Shown in pieces: positions 1 through 6,882 of a stretch of DNA of 12,150 bases; position 1 is the stretch's first letter, and each line of letters opens with the position of its first letter. The position numbers and the translations under genes are program-made. Source of the stretch: Psilocybe azurescens (taxonomy: Eukaryota > Basidiomycota > Agaricomycetes > Agaricales > Agrocybaceae). The stretch is taken from NCBI GenBank assembly GCA_023853785.1, contig JAJIRX010001021.1, positions 1 through 12,150 on the forward strand. Reading direction: 5' to 3'. Below the pieces are notes generated by a model that did not search any database, was not told where the DNA came from, and saw only the letters and a list, made by a program, of their open reading frames with translations.

Positions 1-341
1 GGAGGGGGTAGGCCCCAGGCCGCGGAAATTTTTTGGAACCCTCCAGCACTGGGGCCTCAGAACCTTGATTTTAGTGTGCTAGACTTCTGCATTACAAAGT
101 ACAAATGATGTTCTTGGACTGAAACTCATGGAATAAAGATCTGTACCGAGAATGAATTTATTTTGATTTATTTCACATTTATTGCTTATTATGGAAGGAA
201 ATTAATATTTTTGCTCAGCTAGCTAAGTCGTCTCGTCCTCATCGTGGTCCACTGGCTCATATATCATACCTCTGCTATGGACTCATCACCTCAGGCATAT
301 ATTACAACGTAGTACCATACTGATAAACAATATTGACATGG
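1..341. other. Unassigned flank, no gene supported
   Basis: I see no coding region or RNA gene here that I can support. A 9-bp inverted repeat, AGGCCCCAG at 10-18 and CTGGGGCCT at 49-57, lies at the left edge. The rest is AT-rich, with scattered stops in all frames. A short open stretch starting with ATG near 278 reads MDSSPQAYIT. It could be a first exon, but its reading phase does not join the zinc-finger fragment that follows using the nearest GT-AG pair. Confidence 0.4.
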
Positions 342-592
342 TATGCAGGAGAATGCACCCCGAATGGCCCCGTGCTTGCAGCAGATGGGTTCATTGTATG
401 CCCAGAATGTGATACACGTGTTGACTACGGCACGGTGGGCTCAAAAACTTTGATCAGCATCTAGGAAGAGTCGTTGTCAGAACGCAGAAAGGCGGCGTGA
501 CAAAGAAAGGAAAAGAGACAAATATGTCACTAGTGTGAGGTATCAGGTCGAGGCAGAGGTGGAAGCGTGTATGCTGTTGATGTCATATTACT
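342..592 (+). pseudogene. Fragment of small C2HC-type zinc-finger protein, frameshifted
   Basis: The plus-strand frame from about 342 encodes a stretch with CPEC (codons at 399-410), then DTRVDYGTVGSK. At about 440-450 the frame must shift by one base to continue as FDQHLG. A second shift near 466-475 continues as RCQNAERRRDKERKRDKY, followed by an Ala/Glu-rich tail ending at a TAA at about 590-592. Read across the shifts, the spacing Cys-x2-Cys-x(about 17)-His-x(about 4)-Cys resembles a single zinc finger with a basic helix after it, a layout common in short fungal hypothetical proteins. No start codon or upstream exon is assured. The CPEC and following residues are directly visible. Joining the three frames is inference, and the zinc finger may be coincidental. 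No function is proposed beyond possible metal or nucleic-acid binding. Confidence 0.35.
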
Positions 593-644
593 AATAATTA
601 CTATATTTGGAAGTGTGCCTGATTATGTAGGGGGAGGAGCCTAG

Positions 645-720
645 GTGTGCTTTACCTCCACCCATACTCCATGTGGAGTCCACCAACTCCACAGAAGTGG
701 TGGACTCCACATGGACTCCA
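645..720. repeat. Hairpin repeat, third copy of the inverted-arm terminus
   Basis: TCCATGTGGAGTCCACCA at 668-685 is the exact reverse complement of 698-715, giving an 18-bp perfect stem with a 12-nt loop. The lead-in CTTTACCTCCACCCA at about 650-664 matches the inner terminus of both long inverted-repeat arms (reverse complement of about 2580-2596, and 11529-11543), with small differences. This is therefore a partial copy of the same repeat family lying outside the inverted pair. Confidence 0.75.
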
Positions 721-760
721 TCTGGAACATATCCAAGTGTTCAGAAAGTTATCTTTGATA

Positions 761-872
761 GGTGGAGTTCAGGTGGACTCCAGATGGACTCTAGATGGAC
801 TTCAAGCAATTCACTTGAATCCTGGAGGCCAGGTGGAGGCCAGGTGGAGTGCAGGTGGAGTGCAGGTGGAGT
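761..872. repeat. Degenerate tandem array of 11-bp units
   Basis: Four units occupy 761-804: GGTGGAGTTCA, GGTGGACTCCA, GATGGACTCTA, GATGGACTTCA. Four more occupy 829-872: CCAGGTGGAGG, CCAGGTGGAGT, GCAGGTGGAGT, GCAGGTGGAGT. A diverged spacer at 805-828 separates the two blocks. The period is 11 bp throughout. The unit is related to the odd palindrome GTGGAGTCCAC found in the hairpin just upstream and in both inverted arms. The short open frames that run through the array are by-products of the periodicity. Confidence 0.8.
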
Positions 873-1083
873 TCAATTAGAATCACCTGGACTCTTATAG
901 GTAACAATATTTCCAGCTTAGGCCATCAGAGCAGACTTATTGAATTTCACAAAGTCCAGCTATAGCCAGATTTAAATTGGAATGTATTTTCTTAGAGTAA
1001 ATTCATGTAAGAATGTATATATAATATATTAAAACTATATACTACATTATTATCTACAATATTATCTACTAGCGAAGTTCATC
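873..1083. other. AT-rich spacer, nothing recognised
   Basis: AT-rich sequence (for example tatataatatatt near 1016-1030) with no frame, RNA or repeat structure that I can support. Confidence 0.5.
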
Positions 1084-1270
1084 ACCACTGAAACATAAAA
1101 AAAATATATAAAAATATATAAAACAAAAGAAATAAAAGAAAAACATACAAAACAGACGAAAAAGGAGGCGAGAGGGTACATAGTTGGTTCAAATAAATAT
1201 AGAAGCACATGAACATGAAAAAAAAAGAGAAAACGAGATAAAAAAAAAAAAGAAAAAGAGAAAAAAGGGG
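1084..1270. repeat. A-rich low-complexity tract
   Basis: The plus strand is dominated by A with interspersed G, including runs of 8-11 A residues near 1098-1106, 1218-1226 and 1240-1250. The opposite strand therefore reads as Phe/Leu/Ser-rich open frames that look like membrane proteins but reflect base composition only. Confidence 0.7.
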
Positions 1271-1275
1271 CGAGG

Positions 1276-1703
1276 ATGGCCGTGTCGCTCGTAGCCGCCG
1301 TACGCATTGTCATCGTGGTGTCCATCGTACACGCTGTGGTGGCCTTTTACGCACGTCGTGGTGGCTGTCGTAGTACAGCGTCCAGCGCGTGTCCGTACGT
1401 TGTGCTGTTGTGTCCGCTGCGTTGTCAATACAGCGTTGTGTGTTCGTCATTGTGGCTGTCATACACGTTGTTGTCGTTGTCGTGGCTGTCGTACGTGTTG
1501 TCGTTGTCGTTGTTGTGGCCGTCGCATACACGTCGTGGTCGTGGTTGTTGTGGCCGTTGTCGTTGTTGTCGCGGCCGTTGTGCAGCGTCGTCGTGCGTGG
1601 TCTGCGTACGTGTTGGTGTCGTCGTCCGTCACGTGTCCTGCATGCTGTCGTACCCATCGTTGTCCATACCGTACGCACCGTCGTTGTCGTTGTCGTCGGC
1701 CTA
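1276..1703. repeat. GTCGTT/GTTGT-rich simple-sequence tract
   Basis: The plus strand is very rich in G and T arranged as irregular repeats of TCGTTG, GTTGTCG, GTGGC and CGTACG. A is scarce on this strand. The tract opens several overlapping long frames on both strands (Val/Val/Cys/Arg on plus, Thr-rich on minus), all explained by the repeat. It begins abruptly where the A-rich tract ends, and ends at the short A-rich string near 1705-1712. I do not treat any of these frames as genes. Confidence 0.75.
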
Positions 1704-1736
1704 CACAAAAAAGGGGAGCGGTTAATGGCGGCATGC

Positions 1737-1762
1737 GAGTCGCGACTCCTGGGGTCGCGACC
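1737..1762. repeat. Two adjacent perfect palindromes
   Basis: GAGTCGCGACTC (1737-1748, 12 bp) and GGTCGCGACC (1753-1762, 10 bp) are both perfect palindromes separated by 4 bp, and they share the core GTCGCGAC. They lie between the GTCGTT tract and a CGTTCC-rich stretch. They could form a double hairpin or bind a dimeric protein. No function can be assigned. Confidence 0.7.
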
Positions 1763-1943
1763 TCGTTCCTCGTTCGCATCGCATCGCCTCGTTCCCCCTC
1801 GTTCCGCATTTGCTTCGTTCGTTCTCTATTCTCCACCCGCCGTTCCGTCTGTTCCGTACTCACCTCCGCTTCGTTTGCGGGTGTCTGTTTGTTCTTCGTC
1901 GGTCTCGGTTCGCGATGCGATGCGTGTCGGGTCGGGGTTGGCA
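1763..1943. other. CGTTCC-rich GC segment outside the visible inverted arm
   Basis: GC-rich sequence with recurring CTCGTTCC and TTCGTTCG words and no supported gene. It adjoins the left inverted arm. It may belong to the same repeat, because the matching sequence for the right arm would lie beyond the window edge. Confidence 0.4.
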
Positions 1944-2156
1944 TGGGCCTGGCTCCAACCGACGACGAGGTGGAGGGCACGCAGCGGCGGCAGGCGGGGT
2001 GGTGGTGGTCGGAGGAAGAGGTGGGGTGGTGGAATAATAAACGGACCAACGTGGCATCAATAAGTCACATACATGATGTTATTTGTCACTTGCCGAGAAA
2101 TGCCGAGTAAATAGCCGTATTGGTATGTAGGCCATCAAAATTTGTTGGACTACAAA

Positions 2157-2231
2157 GGCTCTATTTAGTTGGTTTGACGTCAGTGTGCGGCCTTCTCGGA
2201 TGCCCAATTCTCATTCTGTTAATTTTTTTTT
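2157..2231 (+). ncRNA. Decayed tRNA-like (SINE-head-like) unit, left arm
   Basis: This is the homologue of the better-kept unit at 11852-11927. GGCTCTA at 2157-2163 is followed by TTTAGTTGG, an A-box-like string that has lost three bases relative to the right copy. The B-box region (CAATTCTCATTC) is scrambled. The run of nine T at 2223-2231 is retained. It is probably no longer recognised by RNA polymerase III. Confidence 0.4.
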
Positions 2232-2525
2232 ACATTATAATAAAATATAAATAAAATATAAATAAAATCGGGATCATCCTCCACCTGGAGTCCATTAGAA
2301 ATTGACCCAAATAGTGTATTAGTGCTGATATACATGCTTCTTGAGTCAAACCCATATGGATTCCATATGGAGGATGTGAGACTCAGATGAAGTTCCACAT
2401 GGAGTCCACATGGAGTTCCACATCCTCCACATCGGTCCACATGGAGAATGAGTGGATTCTGGCTGGACTCATGTGGAGCTCCACCTCTAAATGGCTGGGA
2501 TATCTGCAAAAAAAATGTCACAAAC

Positions 2526-2575
2526 TCCATGTGGGTCCACCAACTCCATGCCGGAGTTGGTGGACTCCACATGGA
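2526..2575. repeat. Long hairpin in left arm
   Basis: The segments 2526-2547 and 2553-2575 are reverse complements apart from one missing base (GTGGGTCC against GGACTCCAC), with a 5-nt loop ATGCC. The outer part of the stem has the same sequence as the hairpin at 668-715. The right arm has lost the central part and keeps only the outer palindrome at 11550-11568. Confidence 0.8.
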
Positions 2576-2755
2576 ATACTGGGTGAGGGTAAAGACCTCA
2601 TTGCCTAGAGTTGGCCTTAGAAAAAAAATCGACCCTGGTACTTTTTTTGAGTCAACTTTCTCCCTAAATTCATTGTCGTATGTGCTAAAGGTTAGTAGAT
2701 ACATTGAAACGATTCCTGCGTTGTGTCCTTCCGAAAGTCTGCAAATGGGCAGGAG

Positions 2756-2802
2756 GTGAGTGGTTATTTAGCGCATTGTAATCATCTCACATACGTTTGC
2801 AG
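2756..2802 (+). other. Candidate 47-nt spliceosomal intron 1
   Basis: The donor is AG|GTGAGT and the acceptor is TTTGCAG|T. The intron carries an in-frame TGA at 2757-2759 if read through. Length and borders fit short fungal introns. Confidence 0.5.
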
Positions 2803-2879
2803 TTCCTTCACAAAGGATACTCGTCACAGGAGGTGTTTTTACAATGTTAAAGGCGACGTCTATGTGAACATGTCTTCCA

Positions 2880-2926
2880 GTGTGTCATTCAACGGACGAT
2901 AGGTAGTATCTGACGTTCTCCTTCAG
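2880..2926 (+). other. Candidate 47-nt spliceosomal intron 2
   Basis: The donor is A|GTGTGT and the acceptor is CTTCAG|A, with CTGAC 10-15 nt upstream of the acceptor as a possible branch site. An in-frame TAG at 2900-2902 appears if the intron is retained. The donor is weaker than that of intron 1. Confidence 0.45.
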
Positions 2927-3022
2927 ATCCGACTGTTCCGTGGACTCAAGATGAGATGGGTAATGTTTTAGTTATTGGTGGCAAATTTTGGGAGATCGAG
3001 GGAAATCTGTACGCCGCGGAGG

Positions 3023-3237
3023 GTAAGTTTCTTCTCCAATTCACAACTGAATCCGAAACTAATGTATATATCTCATTTTGCTTGCCTATAATCTCTTCTA
3101 TTTCTTTGAAAACACTATCGAACGTGAATGTATAAAATATGAATATATGTGCTATTAAAACCAGACCGTCGTTTCACTGAAGAGAATGCATGAGAAGAGA
3201 AACAACATCATAGTTTAGTTTATAGTATTGTGCACAG
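3023..3237. other. AT-rich stretch, possibly intronic
   Basis: It begins with the good donor GTAAGT. The first acceptor-like AG is at about 3163 (AAACCAG). A later one is at 3236-3237 (GTGCACAG). Using the first gives DRRFTEENA and then a stop. Using the second breaks the frame of the exon before it. No coding call is made. Confidence 0.35.
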
Positions 3238-3460
3238 CGGCTATTAGCATCGGAAGGAAAAAAAGTCCACGCGATGACAGTCAACATACTCCTTTGCATT
3301 TTACGAGCTTACGGGATATATAGAGGTCAGTTTTTATTATCATTTTCGCATAAATTCGAAGGATGTATTAATATCTTAATTTCTTACAGACTCGGATTGC
3401 GACGAAGTGCGGTGGCCTCCACCAAATGTCAATCATAGATGCATGGAAATCAATCAGTGA
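3238..3460 (+). pseudogene. Possible terminal exons of the plus-strand fragment
   Basis: A frame open from 3238 reads RLLASEGKKVHAMTVNILL, then CILRAYGIYR, up to AG|GTCAGT. A 64-nt candidate intron (3326-3389, with CTTAAT near the acceptor TTCTTACAG) joins in phase to DSDCDEVRWPPPNVNHRC and a TGA at 3458-3460. The phase does not match the exon ending at 3022 with the obvious acceptor, so either an exon is missed or the gene is broken here. The product is not recognised. Confidence 0.25.
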
Positions 3461-3586
3461 GCAGAACTTCATACAGCACCACATGAAGTAAAGCTAAACA
3501 GCCGGTGGAATATGACGTGAACAAAGCAGCATAGGTTTCTATCAGATTGGAGATAAAAATTTTCATGCAACACACGATACGATAAC

Positions 3587-4450
3587 TTATTCTCTGATAT
3601 AGATCGCGTACAATGCTTGTTTCGTACAGCCATCTTTGCTCAACGTACGCCAATCAGTGCAGTTAGATACGGCATTAACGTTGTACTCCTTAACACACGA
3701 ACTACCTGTAGCGATTCCATCATGGTACCAGATATCTCCATATTTATCCACAAAACGACTGGCGAAATGCTGTTGGCCTCCGTATACAACTCCGGCAAGT
3801 CTATAATCGGTATGGAATGAATCAGAACTGTAGCGCATCTGAAGGTCTACGTGGTATATGGGAGCAGTCAATTCAACTGTCATAATATATGGCAAGCGTT
3901 CTATCTGGAACATAGGCTCAATTTTCTGATATGTTGTGCTCGCAGACATGCAGGACAGTTTTTATTGGTCAGGCGGCTATTTTCAGTCATTTGCCAGCCC
4001 AGCTCCTCTGTTATCGAGGACAGTCTATCGGAAGATTCACAAAAAGTACCGTTTGTCGTCAGACTTGAATTCACTGATTGCATGTTGATACGAAATCGCA
4101 ATGTTCGCATACGAGCAGCGATGTGCCACTAGTACGTGTTCCCATCAGCGCGCATGCTATATTATATATGACTGTTGATCTCACGCCCATGGGAAACCTG
4201 AGGATTTCTGTTTCTCATGCATTCCCTGACTAGATCTCTGGCCTGCTCGAGTGTAAGTTCACCGTTGTTAAAACTTTCAAATCCCTGGCTAAGCATATCG
4301 AGATATCAGTGACGTCTTTGAATCGTCTACGCCAGAGATGAGTGTTCTCCTTCCATACGTTGTATACAATAGTGAATATTGAGTCATATCCGCAACTATA
4401 GTTCACAGAATCCCATACAGTGCCAATAGGTGCAATGCGCAGTTCTTCAC
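3587..4450 (-). pseudogene. C-terminal cysteine-peptidase-like domain of the Helitron protein
   Basis: In changing frames it reads RIAPIGTVWDSVNYSCGYDS, then IFTIVYNVWKENTHLWRRRF, then (shift near 4250) NNGELTLEQARDLVRECMRN, then NGTFCESSDRLSSITEEL, then NCPACLRAQHIRK, then (shift near 3945) YRLAGVVYGGQQHF, ASRFVDKYGDIWYHDGI. A Cys inside a W-D-x-V-x-Y-S-C-x-Y-D-S box (Cys codon at 4392-4394) and a later G-x2-HF box (His codon at 3767-3769) before WYHDG look like the Cys and His boxes of a papain-fold or ubiquitin-hydrolase-like peptidase, with a Cys pair between them. Some animal Helitrons carry an OTU peptidase; this one looks more USP-like to me. The enzymatic call is inference from two boxes. 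Confidence 0.6.
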
Positions 4451-4475
4451 CGACAAGTCCCAGATTTGATTTTTG

Positions 4476-5330
4476 TTAGTCGATCGTCTTCTTGTCCAAT
4501 GGATTGCGTCGATTGCGGCCTTTTCTGGACTTGGACTTAAGATGGTAAGGTCTAGCATTACTACTAGACCATGTCCCATCGTTTTCAACGGGTTTGACCT
4601 TTATTTCCCCTGGTGCGTATGCCAGGTAGGGCCAGGTAGTTTCATTATCAGCGGACTTATTCCATAGCATAAATGCCCTCACTGTGGGGTTCCTCAAGGT
4701 ATGATGAATTCCATCCGGTAAAAGACCGATATAGCGCAATCGTGTCACCTCATCCAAAACATTGAGTTCTCTGAACTCTTGCCGCAAGTACCCATTTATT
4801 CCTTTGGTTATTTTTTTAGCGTCGACCTCACTCATGATTATAGTACCTTCAGCGCTAGAACTTCTGGATAGACACGTATAATACGATGCGTGATCTTTAC
4901 AGTGTTCTAAATGTACAACATTATAAAGTCTCGTTTTGCCTTGAGAAGCATAATCCGTCATGAAATTGGGGTGCTAAAACTTGTTGACGCTATACTTATA
5001 TTTTGGATTTAAGGGTATCACACGAGTAGACGTGCACGTAAGCGGAACAATGTTATCCGGAAGGTGAGGCAATCTAACGGTCTGCGGAGGGTTGTTCAAC
5101 TTACGAACAGAGTGTCCAATACAGGCTTCCCAAACGGTCCCAGAGATGATTCCCAACCGACTACATTAGCCTCTTGACCTGTAATACACAATTTGGTTGC
5201 ATCGTTATTGCGTATCATAACGGGCATTCCGATGCATAACGAAAGCTTTGAAGCGACCTGCTCACTTGAACAAGGTGAACGTTTCCACAGGGCTTCCTGC
5301 AGCTTTGTAGACATCTTATAAGGTTTTTTC
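4476..5330 (-). pseudogene. Helitron Pif1-type helicase, C-terminal half
   Basis: It encodes MSTKLQEALWKRSPCSSEQV, then LSLCIGMPVMIRNNDATKLC, then GQEANVVGWESS. After a shift near 5105 it continues RKLNNPPQTVRLPHLPDNIV, then PLTCTSTRVIPLN. A TAG at 4974-4976 interrupts the same frame just before MTDYASQGKTRLYNVVHLEH, which contains the late helicase motif (TDYASQGKT). It continues YYTCLSRSSSAEGTII, then GYLRQEFRELNVLDEVTRLR, then NPTVRAFMLWNK, and ends in a basic tail (HLKSKSRKGRNRR) that may join the helicase to the C-terminal domain. The stop at 4974 is a simple nonsense change: removing it would need no frame change. Confidence 0.88.
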
Positions 5331-6353
5331 CAGATCTACCGACACGCCCTCTGTTTCTTCTCGGTGTTTTACCTTCTTGCGTCCCAAGATTATCAATGGA
5401 ATAAAAATGACTTAATGTTTGATTTGTATCTTTGGCAAAAGCAGCCCCTTGCTCATTAAACCTATCCTTTTGATTGTTCCAAGCAGTTATAACAGATACA
5501 TTTCTGAACCTTTCATCTGATAACACATACATACCGTTTTTAGATAGCTTCGACGCAACTCTGGAGTTCAAATAATCAATGTCGGCCTGAGTGCACGAAG
5601 CGTAACGCATATTTTCCAAAGCGGTACGGAGTTTAGAGTCATTTTCTGACTGTGTTATCTGTCTCATGTTTTGCTTCAGAATGACTACTGTTGTAAATTG
5701 ATGCCAGAAAATCTTTCCTAAGGTAGCTTCTTGATCGCTAGGTCGCATGCGGCGCGTCTTGAGTATTTTTGATTCCGGGGCTATAAAACGGAAGATTTCC
5801 GAGCGGAAGCTGCTGCAAAATCACCGGCGAGAATCATTGACATACCCCAAAATACGGTATCATTGAATGACTTGCGATAGTCGTTGACTGATGGAAAAGA
5901 TCTCTAGATGACAACATAGATATTTCGTCGATAAAAATATACCGGACGCCTTGAAGTCTGGACCTGACATCATTTATTATCGCGCCCGTTTGGAGAAATC
6001 CTGTCCTTTATCGGAGCGAGAATGAATACCGAGTGCACTATGATATGTAGATCCGTTTAATAGAGCAGCTGCAGTGCCGTGGGTGCCAGCACGATGAAAC
6101 GGTGAGATTCTCCACGCATTTCGAACATCTTAACGACTGCTTTGATGACTTGACTCTTACCAGTCCCGCCCATCCCACCTAGATGCATTCGCAACTGATC
6201 AGGTGCCAAAGAACTCGCGTGATTTGCTATTATGCGGAAAGCTCTTTCTTGCTCCTCATTCAAGGTAAATTGAACCACTATTCTGTCGACTGCATCATTC
6301 TGTTCCTGAATGTTTGCTCTATAGGATCTTAAAAGATAATCTGAAGACAACAC
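5331..6353 (-). pseudogene. Helitron Pif1-type helicase, N-terminal half
   Basis: It encodes FTLNEEQERAFRIIANHA, then LRMHLGGMGGTGKSQVIKAV, then RFIVLAPT. After a shift near 6065 it continues LNGSTYHSALGIHSRSDKGQ, then (new frame) VRSRLQGVRYIFIDEISMLS, then FWGMSMILAGDFAA. Walker A (GGMGGTGKS, 6153-6179) and Walker B (IDEIS, within 5909-5941) are intact. From 5748 a clean frame carries LGKIFWHQFTTVVILKQNMR, then RTALENMRYASCTQADIDYL, then FRNVSVITAWNNQKDR and LSHFYSID. These match SF1B Pif1/RecD-like helicase order. Indels at about 6065, 5985, 5880, 5810 and 5750 break the coding sequence. Confidence 0.88.
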
Positions 6354-6882
6354 CTAACCTACGACACTTTATTTTCTTTTGCTTTCCTTTCTCCTCTACG
6401 CCTCATTTCTCTCTGAGAGCACATATCCCCACATATTTTCTTTCTTAAAAGTCTCTGAGCATGATCTGTTTCCTCTATTTTATATACATCGATGCCCAAA
6501 CTTGCAGCTGTGCGTCATAGTATTTATACCAGGAAGGATCCACTGTATTCAGCTAGTTCAGAATCTAATCTCATCGTATGCTTGAACTATTAGCTAGGCT
6601 GTCGGCTTTATCACGCTGAATATAAGCATGATGCCTTCAACAGATCCTGTCTCTCGTTGCTGAGGCAGAGTTTACAATCAACTTCATGTCTGTACAGTTT
6701 CTACCAACTTCGCTCGTATCCATATATTCATCATTATCAAACCTGACAACTTTATGTCTGCAAGTCATCACTTCATGTCTGTCATCCTATGGATATCATC
6801 ATGGTCTGGTTTACAAAGTATCAATGTCTTCATCCATGGATCATCGCTATATCATTATTTTTAACCAGGCACGCTGTTCGCT
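6354..6882 (-). other. Poorly matching interval between Rep and helicase
   Basis: Weak traces of an acidic linker (VRFDNDEYMDTSEV, then TDMKLIVNSAS) can be read at about 6660-6745. From about 6360 to 6640 nothing resembles Helitron protein: the plus strand is C/T-rich and stops are dense in all frames. A 3' splice-like GTTGTCTTCAG on the minus strand (about 6343-6353) lies exactly where the helicase frame begins, so this could be an intron, a small insertion or heavily decayed linker. Confidence 0.45.

Larger units (their letters stand above)
1944..2599 (+). repeat. Left arm of long inverted repeat (about 656 bp visible)
   Basis: GGGCCTGGCTCCAACCGACG at 1945-1964 is the reverse complement of the last 20 bases of the window, and the match continues with small gaps until AAAGACCTC at 2591-2599. 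The right partner ends at 11524. Beyond these inner points the sequences are unrelated. From outside to inside the arm holds a GC-rich end, a TGGGGTGGTGGAATAATAAA block, a tRNA-like stretch with nine T residues, an AT-rich tail with two ATATAAATAAA units, GTGGAGTCCAC-type 11-mers (for example CCACATGGAGT repeated near 2396-2420), and a hairpin. The first about 70 bp are poorly conserved between the arms. The outer limit cannot be set because the right arm is cut by the window end. Confidence 0.9.
2600..3022 (+). pseudogene. Plus-strand gene fragment, three candidate exons with two 47-nt introns
   Basis: One frame is open from the arm boundary to 2755 (ending ALCPSESLQMGR), then meets AG|GTGAGT. 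Skipping 2756-2802 (47 nt, ending TTTGCAG) joins in phase to 2803-2879 (SFTKDTRHRRC, then FYNVKGDVYVNMSS). Skipping 2880-2926 (47 nt, GTGTGT to CTTCAG, with CTGAC as a possible branch point) joins in phase to 2927-3022 (PTVPWTQDEMGNVLVIGG, then KFWEIEGNLYAAE), which ends at GG|GTAAGT. Both introns contain an in-frame stop if retained, and neither length is a multiple of three, so the open spliced frame of about 110 codons depends on removing both. I do not recognise the product. No start codon is assured, and the 5' end runs into the inverted repeat, so this looks like a truncated gene. It is on the strand opposite to the Helitron gene, as expected for captured host sequence, though an insertion next to an old gene would look the same. 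Confidence 0.45.

Noticed and set aside
10..57. 9-bp inverted repeat AGGCCCCAG/CTGGGGCCT as a possible Helitron 3' hairpin
   Set aside because: It is far from the Helitron gene, has a 30-nt spacer, and no CTRR end is placed correctly beside it.
645..900. CRISPR-like array
   Set aside because: Units are 11 bp, contiguous and degenerate with no unique spacers, and the context is eukaryotic.
1062..1325. Phe/Leu-rich minus-strand frame that looks like a membrane protein
   Set aside because: Direct translation of A-rich low-complexity DNA on the other strand.
1310..2049. Thr/Arg-rich open frames on minus through the same tract
   Set aside because: Complement of the same simple repeat; no domain or start context.
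1276..2110. Long overlapping open frames on plus (up to 267 codons, Val/Cys/Arg-rich)
   Set aside because: They are produced by the GTCGTT-type repeat and the GC-rich arm end; composition is extreme and all three frames are open together.
2219..2704. 161-codon minus-strand frame across the left arm
   Set aside because: It runs through the repeat's 11-mers and AT-rich tail. The matching right arm opens different frames, so it is not conserved as protein.
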